Shown here: piece after piece, positions 8,256 to 16,415 of the stretch
Position numbering within the stretch: the stretch's first letter is position 1
Layout of the letters: each line of letters starts with the position of its first letter
Notes under the pieces: model-generated
The model's database searches: none
What the model saw: only the letters and a program-made list of their open reading frames with translations
What the model was told of the DNA's origin: nothing
Program-made: the position numbers and the translations under genes
NCBI GenBank assembly: GCA_026224975.1
Contig: JAMFRW010000159.1
Span: 1-37,517, forward strand
Origin: Rhodoferax sp.
GTDB lineage: Bacteria > Pseudomonadota > Gammaproteobacteria > Burkholderiales > Burkholderiaceae_C
Direction: 5' to 3'
DNA: 37,517 nt

Positions 8256-9434
8256 ATGAACATCACCGCGCCGCTCGCCCAACTCGAAACCCCCGCCGCC
8301 CTGGTCGACGTGAGCCGCATGCAGCGCAACATCGCCCGCATGCAGCAGCGGGCCGATGCGCTCGGCGTGCGCTTGCGGCCGCATGTGAAGACCAGCAAAT
8401 GCACGCCCGTCGTGCAGGCGCAGCTCGCGGCCGGGGCGCAGGGCATCACCGTCTCGACGCTCAAGGAGGCGTCGCAGTTCTTCGCCGATGGCATCACCGA
8501 CATCCTCTATGCCGTCGGTATCGTCGCGAGCAAACTGCCAGCCGCGCTTGCCTTGCGGCGCCATGGCTGTGACCTCAAACTCATCACCGACAGCGTGGCC
8601 TCCGCCGAGGCCATCGTGGCGTTCGGGCGGGAGCATGGCGAGCGCTTCGAGGTCTGGATCGAGATCGACACCGACGGCCACCGCTCCGGCATCAAACCGT
8701 CCGAGCCCGCATTGATAGACGTGGCGCGCGCCTTGCACGACGGAGGCTGCACACTCGGCGGCGTGATGACGCATGCGGGTTCGAGCTACGACCACGACAC
8801 GCTCGACGCGCTGATCGCCCTCGCCGAGCAGGAGCGCGCCGGCGTCGTGCTCGCGGCCGAGCGCCTGCGCGCCGCCGGCTTGCCGTGCCCGGTGGTGAGC
8901 CTGGGTTCCACGCCCACCACGTTGATGGCCGAGCACATGACTGGCGTCACCGAGATGCGTGCGGGCGTCTACGTGTTCTTTGATCTGGTGATGCAGAACG
9001 TCGGCGTTTGCAGCGGTGACGAGATTGCGCTGAGCGTGCTCGCGACAGTGATCGGCCACCAGGTCGACAAGGGGTGGGCCATCGTCGATGCCGGCTGGAT
9101 GGCGATGAGCCGTGACCGTGGCACGGCGAAGCAGAAGCACGACTATGGCTACGGCCAGGTCTGTACGATCGACGGCACTGTGTTGCCTGGTTGCACGCTG
9201 AGTGGGGCGAACCAGGAGCATGGCATCTTGTCGTTCGCATCGATCGACAAGGAATGGCAGGGGACAACTGTCCACGCGCCACCGATCATCGACATCGCAA
9301 CCCGTCTACCCGTCGGTACGAGGCTGCGCATCCTGCCCAATCACGCCTGCGCGACCGGCGCGCAGTTCCCCGAATACCACGCGTTCGCCGAGACCGGTGA
9401 ACTCACAACCTGGGAGCGCTTTCATGGCTGGTGA
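8256..9434 (+). CDS. PLP- and metal-dependent D-serine dehydratase-like / D-threonine aldolase-like protein
   Basis: The 392-residue protein is a fold-type III PLP enzyme (alanine-racemase N-terminal barrel plus D-serine dehydratase-like C-terminal domain). The PLP lysine is Lys45 in RPHVKTSK, and the metal-binding pair is His363 and Cys365 in NHACATG, as in eukaryotic-type D-serine dehydratase (DSD1) and D-threo-3-hydroxyaspartate dehydratase. It is cytoplasmic and would dehydrate or cleave a D-hydroxy-amino acid. The stop overlaps the start of ridA by 11 bases. Dehydration of D-serine would release 2-aminoacrylate, the substrate of RidA, which favours a dehydratase over an aldolase. The ATG at 8256 has no clear ribosome site. 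The 123 bases upstream contain a possible -10 (TACGAT, 8193-8198). Confidence 0.85.
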   Translation: MNITAPLAQLETPAALVDVSRMQRNIARMQQRADALGVRLRPHVKTSKCTPVVQAQLAAGAQGITVSTLKEASQFFADGITDILYAVGIVASKLPAALALRRHGCDLKLITDSVASAEAIVAFGREHGERFEVWIEIDTDGHRSGIKPSEPALIDVARALHDGGCTLGGVMTHAGSSYDHDTLDALIALAEQERAGVVLAAERLRAAGLPCPVVSLGSTPTTLMAEHMTGVTEMRAGVYVFFDLVMQNVGVCSGDEIALSVLATVIGHQVDKGWAIVDAGWMAMSRDRGTAKQKHDYGYGQVCTIDGTVLPGCTLSGANQEHGILSFASIDKEWQGTTVHAPPIIDIATRLPVGTRLRILPNHACATGAQFPEYHAFAETGELTTWERFHGW

Positions 9435-9825
9435 ATCGACAGACAACGGCATCACCTGTGTGCAGCCCGAAGGCCTGCCGCGCCCCGGCGGCCACTACAG
9501 CCACGCGGTTGTCGCCAACGGCTTCGTCTTCGTCTCCGGCCAGTTGCCGATCACGACCGAGGGCACGCGGCTTGTCGATGCGCCCTTCGAAGCGCAGGCC
9601 TTGCAGGTGCTGGAGAACGTCCGCCTCGCCCTCGTCGCGGCCGGCAGCGGCATCGATCGGCTGGTGCAGGTGCGTGTCTACCTCGACGACATCGAGCACT
9701 GGCCGGCGTTCAATGTGCTGTACGCCAAGTGGGCCGGTGATTCACGGCCGGCACGCGCGATCGTGCCGACGGGCGCGCTGCACTTCGGGTTGAAGGTCGA
9801 GATCGAGGTGACGGCTTTGGCTTAG
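9424..9825 (+). CDS. RidA/YjgF/YER057c family enamine/imine deaminase
   Basis: The 133-residue protein has the RidA-family layout: YSHAVVANGFVFVSGQLPI near the start, VRVYLDDIEHWPAFN in the middle, and the C-terminal SRPARAIVPTG with the conserved Arg, then VEIEVTALA. RidA proteins hydrolyse reactive 2-aminoacrylate and related enamines to 2-ketoacids. The ATG at 9424 lies inside the end of the preceding gene (11-base overlap). A longer in-frame reading from 9202 would only read the wrong frame of the dehydratase. It ends seven bases before the convergent atuA stop. Close pairing with a D-amino-acid dehydratase suggests a dedicated scavenger of its enamine product. Confidence 0.92.
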   Translation: MAGESTDNGITCVQPEGLPRPGGHYSHAVVANGFVFVSGQLPITTEGTRLVDAPFEAQALQVLENVRLALVAAGSGIDRLVQVRVYLDDIEHWPAFNVLYAKWAGDSRPARAIVPTGALHFGLKVEIEVTALA

Positions 9826-9832
9826 GCAGAAG

Positions 9833-11638
9833 TCAGCGCAGCTCACGTGCAACCGACACCGGCACCGCTATCGTCATGTCCAGCAGCATCTGCGCCATGC
9901 CCTTGCCCAGCGGGTCCATGCGCATCGAAGACGGCCCGCCGCCGGCCAGCGCTTCGTGCAGCACCAAATTCATGGCATGGATGCCGGGCAGGTGGAAGCG
10001 CTCGACCTTGCCCTTGACCGAATGCGCGAAGTAGCGCTGCACCGCCTCGGGCGTCACGCGTGCCCACAGCAGCGGCAGCCATTCGGGGCGGCGCGCGATG
10101 ATGCCGATGTTGGAGATGTCGCCCTTGTCGCCGCTGCGGGCCCAGGCGAGCTGGATCAAGCGGACTTCTTGTGTGGGCTCGGTGCCATCGTGCCAGTCTG
10201 CGGGCGGTGACAACGCCGCTGCGACGCTCGATGATGAAGCTTCTGGCACCGTCACGGCGTGCCGTTCACCATCGAGCACAAAGGCCACCGGCACTGCGCT
10301 CTTGGCCAGCGTGAACGAGAACGGCTTGATCAACGGCGACACCGCCGGCCGCCCGCCGCCGGGGCTCGTCGTGCCCGGCGCCCACGAGGTGCCCGACGGC
10401 GCGATCTCGCGCGCAAACATCGTCAGCGCATCCTTCTTCGGATGGTTGGCGACCACGCGCATCATCACTTCGCGCGACTGCCCGGTGCGGGCGTGTTCGC
10501 CGTAGGACGACTCGGTGCCGATGATCTCGATGTAGGTCGAGGTGAACGGCGGCTGGCCGCTTTGGCGCAGGATCTCGCTGGTGCGCTCGATGATGGCTTC
10601 TGCCGTGCGGCGGGCCTTCTTGTCGGCATCGATGCCGATCATCACCATGCTGCCGGCGCACCGAAAGCCATCGATCTGCGTCGCCGAAACCTTGTAGCTC
10701 GCCGTCGGTGCGCGGCCCTTGGCCGGGCTCACCCAAACGCGGTTCTCGCCGCGCTGTTCGATCGCCACCTCGCGAAAATCGCAGCTCACGTCGGGCAGCA
10801 GATAGGCTGCCGGGTCGCCGATCTCGTAGAGCAGTTGTTCGGCCACGTTGGCGCGTATCACCTTGCCGCCGGTGCCCTCGGGCTTGGTCACGACGAAGCT
10901 GCCGTCGGCATGGCATTCGACGATGGGGTAGCCCATGTGCGCCCAGTCGGGAATGTCTTCCCAATCGGTGTGCAGGCCGCCTGTCGCCTGGCAGCCGCAT
11001 TCGATGATGTGGCCGGCGAGGCTGCCGGAGGCGAGCAGGTCGAAGTCGCCGGGCTTCCAGCCGAACTCGTGCATCAAGGGGCCCAGCGTCACGGCGCTGT
11101 CGACGCAGCGGCCGGTGATCACCACCTCGGCGCCAGCGGCCAGCGCGGCGGCGATGGGCATGGCGCCGAGGTAGGCGTTGGCGCTCGATACTTTCTCGGG
11201 CAACTGTTCGCCGGTGAACATGTCGCGCACGCCCTGATCGCGCAGCGCGGGCATCTGCGCGCTCGCGTCATCGCCTTCGACCACTGCGATGCGCAGGGTG
11301 ATGCCTTCGGCTGCCGCCAGCGCCTGCAAGGCCGCGGCGCAGCCGTGCGGGTTGATGCCGCCGGCGTTGGCGATGACCTTGATGCCTTGCCGCTTGACCT
11401 CGGCCAGCACCGACTTCATCGCGATGTCGACAAAGTCGGTCGCGTAACCCATCTCCGGCTTCTTGGCGCGCGCCGCGGCCAGGATGGACATCGTTGTTTC
11501 AGCCAGGTAATCGAACACCAGGTAGTCGAGCTGGCCGCCCGCCACGAGCTGCGGCGCGGCGACCATGCTGTCGCCCCAGAAGCCCGAGGCGCCTCCGATG
11601 CGGACGATTTTCGGCGAAGGATCGGCGGTGGCGGGCAT
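9833..11638 (-). CDS. atuA: AtuA-type protein of acyclic terpene utilisation (DUF1446 plus AtuA-like C-terminal domain)
   Basis: The 601-residue protein begins with VRIGGASGFWGDSMVAAPQL and contains NAGGINPHGCAAALQALAAA and GRCVDSAVTLGPL, all typical of the AtuA/DUF1446 family. The C-terminal roughly 110 residues (QLAWARSGDKGDISNIGIIA) form the separate AtuA-like ferredoxin-fold domain. The family is the hallmark of terpenoid and related acyl-CoA degradation clusters; its chemical role is not established. The start is ATG 11638 with AGGATTCATCCC before it. It is divergent from an acyl-CoA dehydrogenase gene and separated from it by a 261-base spacer with paired promoter-like elements. The stop converges on ridA. 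Confidence 0.88.
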   Translation of the reverse strand: MPATADPSPKIVRIGGASGFWGDSMVAAPQLVAGGQLDYLVFDYLAETTMSILAAARAKKPEMGYATDFVDIAMKSVLAEVKRQGIKVIANAGGINPHGCAAALQALAAAEGITLRIAVVEGDDASAQMPALRDQGVRDMFTGEQLPEKVSSANAYLGAMPIAAALAAGAEVVITGRCVDSAVTLGPLMHEFGWKPGDFDLLASGSLAGHIIECGCQATGGLHTDWEDIPDWAHMGYPIVECHADGSFVVTKPEGTGGKVIRANVAEQLLYEIGDPAAYLLPDVSCDFREVAIEQRGENRVWVSPAKGRAPTASYKVSATQIDGFRCAGSMVMIGIDADKKARRTAEAIIERTSEILRQSGQPPFTSTYIEIIGTESSYGEHARTGQSREVMMRVVANHPKKDALTMFAREIAPSGTSWAPGTTSPGGGRPAVSPLIKPFSFTLAKSAVPVAFVLDGERHAVTVPEASSSSVAAALSPPADWHDGTEPTQEVRLIQLAWARSGDKGDISNIGIIARRPEWLPLLWARVTPEAVQRYFAHSVKGKVERFHLPGIHAMNLVLHEALAGGGPSSMRMDPLGKGMAQMLLDMTIAVPVSVARELR

Positions 11639-11732
11639 GGGATGAATCCTGATGTTCGGGCTGCGGTGGTCGATCGGGGATAGTGATCGCGGGCCGCCGT
11701 CGAGGTCGGCATCGGGCTCGCCATCGACGCAG

Positions 11733-11775
11733 AGCTTAACGAGCGGCTCGCGACAAGGCTTGCGCCAAGTGGCTG
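11733..11775 (-). promoter_or_regulatory. Repeated promoter-like element upstream of atuA (copy 1)
   Basis: On the minus strand CAGCCACTTGGCGCAAGCC (11775-11757) is followed after exactly 18 bases by TAAGCT (11738-11733), 94 bases before the atuA start. The same arrangement occurs upstream of the acyl-CoA dehydrogenase at 11900 and the carboxylase at 16506. The core CTTG-GCG-CAAG is itself a small dyad. TAAGCT could be a -10-like hexamer. No good sigma-70 -35 is present at the usual spacing, so an activator-dependent promoter or an alternative sigma factor is possible. Confidence 0.65.
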
Positions 11776-11779
11776 CGCA

Positions 11780-11822
11780 CAGCCACTCGGCGCAAGACCG
11801 CGGCGCGCCAGGCGGCTAGCCT
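11780..11822 (+). promoter_or_regulatory. Repeated promoter-like element upstream of the first acyl-CoA dehydrogenase (copy 2)
   Basis: CAGCCACTCGGCGCAAGAC (11780-11798) is followed after 18 bases by TAGCCT (11817-11822), 77 bases before ATG 11900. It is head to head with copy 1, with only four bases (CGCA) between them, so the two boxes form a 38-base near-perfect inverted repeat (11759-11796, one mismatch). The 19-base box matches the other two copies at 17 of 19 positions. The rest of the 11639-11899 spacer shows no other clear feature. Confidence 0.65.
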
Positions 11823-11899
11823 CGGTGTCGGCCGCCGCGATGCAAGGCGACGCGACAACACTCCCGACGATCCAAAAAACGAGCCCTTCGGAGACCCTC

Positions 11900-13075
11900 A
11901 TGGAATTCCTGGACGCGCCGCCGCTGCCGTTCTACTTCACGCCCGAACACGAGCAGTTCCGCGCCACGCTGCGCGACTTCATCGCCCGCGAGATCACGCC
12001 CTTCGTGCATGAGTGGGACGAGGCCGAAACCTTCCCGCGCTCGCTCTACGCCCGCGCCGCCGAGATCGGCATCCAGGGCCTGGGCTACCCCGAGGAATAC
12101 GGCGGCACGCCAGCCGACACCTTCTTTCAGCTCGTGGTGGCCGAAGAGTTCGCGCGCTGTGGCGGTGGTGGCGTGCAGGCCTCGATGAACTCGCACGCCA
12201 TCGCGTTGCCGCCGCTGCTGAAAGCCGGCAGCGAAGAGATCAAGCGCCGCGTGATTCCGCCGGTGCTGGCCGGGCAAAAGATCGCCGCGCTCGCCATCAC
12301 CGAACCGTCCGGCGGCTCCGATGTGGCGGCGCTCAAGACCACCGCGATCCGTGACGGTGACCACTACATCGTCAACGGTGAGAAGACCTTCATCACCTCC
12401 GGTATGCGCGCCGATTTCATCACCACCGCCGTGCGCACCGACCCAGCCGTCAAGGGTGCCGGCGGCATCTCGGTGCTGTTGATCGATGGCGACACGCCCG
12501 GCCTCACTCGCACGGCGTTGAAAAAGATGGGCTGGTGGAGTTCGGATACCGCGCACCTGCACTTCGACAACTGCCGCGTGCCGGTGGCCAACCTCGTCGG
12601 CGAGGAGAACCGCGGCTTCAAGACCATCATGAACAACTTCAACACCGAGCGCTTGTTCATGTCGGCGCTGGCCTGCGGTTATGCCGAGGTTTGCTTGGAA
12701 GAGGCGGTGGACTGGACGCGCCAACGAACCTCCTTCGGCATGGCCTTGTCGGAGCGGCAAGTGGTGCGCCACAAGCTGATGGACATGACCTGGAAGATCG
12801 ACGCCGCCCGTACGCTGATCTACGACCTGGCCTACCGCATCGAACATCAATTGGCCGACCCGGCGCAACTCGTTGCCCGCATCTGCCTGGCCAAGGTGCA
12901 AGCCACGCAAGCCATGCAGTTTTGCGCCGATGCTGCCGTGCAACTGCTGGGCGGCATGGGCTTCATGCGCGGGACGCGCAGCGAGCGGATCTATCGGGAG
13001 GTGAAGGTGATGATGATTGGTGGTGGCTCCGAAGAAGTGATGAAGGATCTGGCTGCCAGGCAGTTGAAGTTGTGA
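11900..13075 (+). CDS. Acyl-CoA dehydrogenase (AtuD-like position in cluster)
   Basis: The 391-residue flavoenzyme has the three acyl-CoA dehydrogenase domains, with FAD/substrate motifs ITEPSGGSDVAALKT (residues 133-147) and GEKTFITSG. The usual C-terminal catalytic Glu is replaced by Gly (MIGGGSEE), while Glu250 in NTERLFMSA on helix G is present, as in isovaleryl-CoA and long-chain acyl-CoA dehydrogenases. It could oxidise a branched acyl-CoA such as citronellyl-CoA; the substrate is inferred from context. ATG 11900 is chosen because GGAGA precedes it; an upstream ATG at 11825 adds a non-conserved tail. It leads a short operon with the next two genes, behind promoter copy 2. Confidence 0.9.
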   Translation: MEFLDAPPLPFYFTPEHEQFRATLRDFIAREITPFVHEWDEAETFPRSLYARAAEIGIQGLGYPEEYGGTPADTFFQLVVAEEFARCGGGGVQASMNSHAIALPPLLKAGSEEIKRRVIPPVLAGQKIAALAITEPSGGSDVAALKTTAIRDGDHYIVNGEKTFITSGMRADFITTAVRTDPAVKGAGGISVLLIDGDTPGLTRTALKKMGWWSSDTAHLHFDNCRVPVANLVGEENRGFKTIMNNFNTERLFMSALACGYAEVCLEEAVDWTRQRTSFGMALSERQVVRHKLMDMTWKIDAARTLIYDLAYRIEHQLADPAQLVARICLAKVQATQAMQFCADAAVQLLGGMGFMRGTRSERIYREVKVMMIGGGSEEVMKDLAARQLKL

Positions 13076-13096
13076 ACCGCCGCGCCATAGCCCCAC

Positions 13097-13124
13097 CCGT
13101 TCGGGCTGAGCCTGTCGAAGCCCG
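13097..13124. repeat. REP-like intergenic palindrome
   Basis: The sequence around TTCGGGCTGAGCCTGTCGAA between the acyl-CoA dehydrogenase and the next gene is of the kind scattered in many copies through proteobacterial genomes. CGGGCT (13102-13107) pairs with AGCCCG (13119-13124). It lies in a 76-base spacer inside an otherwise compact operon. Recognition rests on remembered similarity, not on a second copy in this window. Confidence 0.55.
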
Positions 13125-13151
13125 CCCCCCAAGTGCTCAACACCAAACACC

Positions 13152-13958
13152 ATGAACCAGACCAGCCAAGACCTGCGCGACGAGTACAAACAACTCGCCG
13201 ACCTCTGTCGCACGCTCACCCCCGAACAATGGCAACTCAAGAGCGAGTTCTACAACTGGACCCCGTGGGACGAGATCGCGCACCTTTGCTTCTTCGACGC
13301 CACCGGCCTGCTCGCCGTCACCGATGCCGAAGCCTTCGCGCAAGACACCGCCGCGCTGAATACTCAGCTGAGGAAAGGCCGCGAGATCAGCGCCATCGCC
13401 CGCCAAAAATACAACCACCTCGATGGCCCCGCACTGCTCGCCGCGTGGGAGCCGCTCTCCAACCAACTCGCCGATGCGCTCGCCGCGCTCGACCCCAAAG
13501 CTCGATTGCCGTGGTACGGCCCGACCATGAGCGCTCGCTCGTTCGCCACCGCGCGGCTCATGGAAACCTGGGCGCACGGCCAGGACGTGTGGGATGTGGT
13601 CGCCCGCCGCCGACCCGCCACGGCGCGGCTCAAGCACATCGCGCACATAGGAGTGACCACCTTCGGCTGGAGCTTCGTGGTTCGCAAGCTGCCGGTGCCG
13701 ACGGTCGTGCCTTATGTAGAACTCACCGCGCCCGATGGCAGCGTGTGGACCTGGGGCGATGCGAAATCCAGTGAGTTCGTGCGCGGCACCGCGGAAGAGT
13801 TCTGCCTCCTGGTCACGCAACGCCGCAACTTGGCCGACACCGCTTTGCGCTACAGCGAAGGTTCGGCCCACCAGTGGCTCACGACCGCGCAGTGCTTCGC
13901 CGGTCCATCGGCCGATGCGCCGGCCGCGGGCTTGCGCAAAGTGGTCTATGCCGATTGA
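13152..13958 (+). CDS. TIGR03084-type metal-binding protein (DinB/mycothiol-maleylpyruvate-isomerase-like N-terminus)
   Basis: The 268-residue protein resembles the TIGR03084 family. A DinB-like four-helix bundle has potential metal-binding histidines in WDEIAHL (near residue 44) and METWAHGQD (near 142). The C-terminal region (ELTAPDGSVWTWGD, RGTAEEFCLLVTQRRN) resembles the wyosine-formation-like domain seen in that family. The function is unknown; related DinB proteins include thiol-dependent isomerases and transferases. It follows an acyl-CoA dehydrogenase and overlaps the next gene by 11 bases, so it is probably co-expressed with fatty-acyl or terpenoid catabolism. The ATG at 13152 has no strong ribosome site. 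Confidence 0.8.
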   Translation: MNQTSQDLRDEYKQLADLCRTLTPEQWQLKSEFYNWTPWDEIAHLCFFDATGLLAVTDAEAFAQDTAALNTQLRKGREISAIARQKYNHLDGPALLAAWEPLSNQLADALAALDPKARLPWYGPTMSARSFATARLMETWAHGQDVWDVVARRRPATARLKHIAHIGVTTFGWSFVVRKLPVPTVVPYVELTAPDGSVWTWGDAKSSEFVRGTAEEFCLLVTQRRNLADTALRYSEGSAHQWLTTAQCFAGPSADAPAAGLRKVVYAD

Positions 13959-14817
13959 GCTTTCGCTGGCCCTGCAGGCGCGCATCGAGCCCGCGCTCGC
14001 CCTGCTGCGCGAAGGCAGCGGCGAGCAGTGCCTGTCGGACTTCATGTTCTCCAACCTGTACCTCTTCCGTGAGGCGCATGACTACCAATTCCTGCCCGGC
14101 GAACGGCCGGCTATCTCGGGCCGCGCCTACGACGGCACACGCCACCTGATGCCCTTGTTCGATCTGGCCGCCACGCCCATCGCCGAGCTGCGCGGCATGC
14201 TCGATGGGCACGATTGTTTCTACCCGGTCGCGAGCCAGGTGGCGGCCCGCCTCGCACCCGCGCAATTCGAGTTGGCGCAATCCGCCGACGATGCCGACTA
14301 CCTCTACGCCGCCGCCGCCTTCGCCGACTACCCCGGCCGCACCCTCGCCAAGAAGCGCAACCAGGTCCGCCAGTTCCTCGCCGCGCACCAGCCGTCGAGC
14401 CAGCCCTTTGGCGCGGGCATGGCCGATGCCGCGCTCGCCGTCTTGCAAGGCTGGATGCAGCACAAAGGCAAGGCCGCAGGCGAAGCCGATGAAGCCGCCT
14501 GCCGCGAGGCCATTGCGCACGCCGAACGCTTCCGCCTCGAAGGCTTCGTTCACTTCGCAGACGACGCGCCCATCGGCTTCGTGCTGGCGCAAGCGCTGCA
14601 ACCGGGCGTCTTCGTCATGCGGTTCGCCAAGGGGCTGGACAGCCACGTCGGCATCTATCCCTACATGTTCCAGCACTTCTGCCGCGCCTTTGCGCACCCG
14701 GTGCACTGGCTCAACTTCGAGCAAGACATGGGCTTGCCCGGCTTTCGGCGCAGCAAGCAGTCGTATCAGCCGGCGGCGTTATTGCCGAAGTGGCGGGTGC
14801 GGGTGCGGTTGCGGTAG
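13948..14817 (+). CDS. DUF2156-type (phosphatidylglycerol lysyltransferase C-terminal/GNAT-like) protein
   Basis: The 289-residue protein has features of DUF2156 proteins, a double GNAT-like fold. N-terminal CLSDFMFSNLYLFREAHDYQF is followed by KKRNQVRQFLAA in the middle, then GFVLAQAL, MRFAKGLDSHVGIYPYMFQHF and WLNFEQDMGLPGFRRSKQSYQP. The family includes aminoacyl-phospholipid synthase domains, but this protein has no membrane segment and its substrate is unknown. ATG 13948 lies inside the end of the upstream gene (11-base overlap), so the pair is translationally coupled. It ends 19 bases before the convergent serpin gene. Its presence in an acyl-CoA degradation cluster is unexplained. Confidence 0.75.
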   Translation: MPIELSLALQARIEPALALLREGSGEQCLSDFMFSNLYLFREAHDYQFLPGERPAISGRAYDGTRHLMPLFDLAATPIAELRGMLDGHDCFYPVASQVAARLAPAQFELAQSADDADYLYAAAAFADYPGRTLAKKRNQVRQFLAAHQPSSQPFGAGMADAALAVLQGWMQHKGKAAGEADEAACREAIAHAERFRLEGFVHFADDAPIGFVLAQALQPGVFVMRFAKGLDSHVGIYPYMFQHFCRAFAHPVHWLNFEQDMGLPGFRRSKQSYQPAALLPKWRVRVRLR

Positions 14818-14836
14818 CTGCCGCGTGCTGCTGCGA

Positions 14837-16285
14837 TCAGGGCGTGAAGGTCGGCGTCACGGCCGTGCCGTCGAGCTTGCGAATCGCGACGAGTGATACC
14901 ACCCAGCCGCGGGCATCCAGCACGGCGATGAAGAAGCTGCGCAGGTCAGGCGTCGGCCACACGCAGGTGCCGAAACAAAAGTACGACGGAAAGGTGACAT
15001 TGGTTACCCCACTGCCATAGGTCGGGCCATTGACATTGCGCGGACTGAAGGTGAACGCGGTGGCCTGCGCAGCGTGCATCGTCAGGCCATCGGCTGCGAT
15101 CTGCAACACGCTGGCCGGCGAGGCGGTTTGCACATAGGTGCCGCCCACGCCATCCAGGTTGCGGAGATCGGCGTTGATCTCGTCATAGACCTGGTTCACG
15201 CCCGCGAGGCGCAACGGCCCGTCGGCCCGAAAGGGCAGCTTGCTGTTCATCAGGGGCAGCACCATGTCGCCGGCCGCAGGTGTTGCACCGACGCTCATCA
15301 AGGCCTGCACGCTCTCGGCCAGCGCCGATTCGAGTCGTGTGCTGGCGAACGCATCGAGCGTGCCCGGTGCGGGTCGCAAGGTCAGCAAAGCGTAGTCACC
15401 GGCCGGCAGCAGATCGGCGGTGAAGTCTGTGCCGACGTGCCGAACGACACCGTTGCTCACCCGAACCATCGGCAGGCGAAGCATGTCGTCGGCCCCTCGC
15501 TCGAAGACCCCATCGAAGGGCTGAACGGCGGTCCACGCGGTCTTGGCGTTCAGCGAATGCAGCGCGAGCAGTCTGATGTTGGCGGGTGTGTCGAATGCGT
15601 TGATCGACAAGTCGGCGCTCGCTGCCATCAAGCCCTGCATGAAGGCACTGTCGCTCCCCGCGGTGCCGTCGCCGAAGCCCGTTTCGGCGAACGACGATGT
15701 GGCCGGTGGTGAGCCGAGCTTCGGCGTATCGATCGCCGAGAGGAACCCGGTGCCAAACCGCTGCCCGCGTTCGGCCCACCACTGGCTTGTGACATGGCCG
15801 GTTTGCTGCAGGCTCGCGTAGGGCGTGGGCGCCAGGTCGAACAGCTTGCCGATCTCGGCCAGGCTGTTGCCGCTGGCCGCGGCGCCCAGGCTTCGCAGCA
15901 CCGCCAAGGTCAGCGGCGGTACCACGGCCACGTTGTCATTGCCGGGCAGAACCTGATTCAGGTGCTCGACTGCCGCATGCTGGTTGGCAGCGAGCAGCCC
16001 CGCCGATACGTCGGCAGCAGGAGTAGCAGGCGCTGTGTTCGATGCCTGGCGCAGCGCCACGTAGCTAGGCAAGGTGACGACTGACGCGGAAGCAGCGGGA
16101 CTGCCGGTTCCGGCAGAACCCTCGGGCGACGAAGCGGCCGGTGAGGGGCTGACCGGCGTGCCGGCGGATGGCGTTTCGGTAGCCGGCGTGCTGCCGCTGC
16201 CGCCGCCACCGCAGCCTGCCAAGGCAAGGCTCAGCAGCGCGCCGCACAGTGTCGATCGCGCCATGAATGTCGAAGTCATTGTCAT
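14837..16285 (-). CDS. Divergent serpin-family lipoprotein
   Basis: The 482-residue protein starts at ATG 16285 with AGGGGA seven bases upstream. A signal peptide ends in the lipobox LALAGC, followed by a Gly/Ser/Pro/Ala-rich linker of about 50 residues, so it is probably anchored to the outer membrane. The rest follows the serpin fold: VVPPLTLAVLRSLGAAASG, then LNAKTAWTAVQPFD (serpin NAxxFKGxWxxPF), VYDEINADLRNL before the hinge, hinge-like ADGLTMHAAQATAF (398-411), and C-terminal FFIAVLDARGWVVSLVAIRKL. The hinge is degenerate (M-H instead of the E-A pair), and the reactive loop has FCFGTC with two cysteines (437 and 441). It may inhibit a protease or be non-inhibitory. It lies opposite to the surrounding catabolic genes and looks like a separate unit. 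Confidence 0.8.
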   Translation of the reverse strand: MTMTSTFMARSTLCGALLSLALAGCGGGGSGSTPATETPSAGTPVSPSPAASSPEGSAGTGSPAASASVVTLPSYVALRQASNTAPATPAADVSAGLLAANQHAAVEHLNQVLPGNDNVAVVPPLTLAVLRSLGAAASGNSLAEIGKLFDLAPTPYASLQQTGHVTSQWWAERGQRFGTGFLSAIDTPKLGSPPATSSFAETGFGDGTAGSDSAFMQGLMAASADLSINAFDTPANIRLLALHSLNAKTAWTAVQPFDGVFERGADDMLRLPMVRVSNGVVRHVGTDFTADLLPAGDYALLTLRPAPGTLDAFASTRLESALAESVQALMSVGATPAAGDMVLPLMNSKLPFRADGPLRLAGVNQVYDEINADLRNLDGVGGTYVQTASPASVLQIAADGLTMHAAQATAFTFSPRNVNGPTYGSGVTNVTFPSYFCFGTCVWPTPDLRSFFIAVLDARGWVVSLVAIRKLDGTAVTPTFTP

Positions 16286-16415
16286 ATTTGTTCCCCTGGA
16301 ATTCGATGCTACCAATGCAGCGAGTTTTCGACGCGTGCAGGCTTGCAAGAGCTTGCTGTGAGCACGCATGGGAGTCTCGGCGTGGCCCAGGGTCTTCCCG
16401 AAGGTCGGACGGCCG

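Noticed and set aside
11759-11796. Large inverted repeat read as a transcription terminator
   Set aside because: It lies between divergent start codons, not after a gene, has no T-tract, and is better explained as two head-to-head copies of the promoter box.
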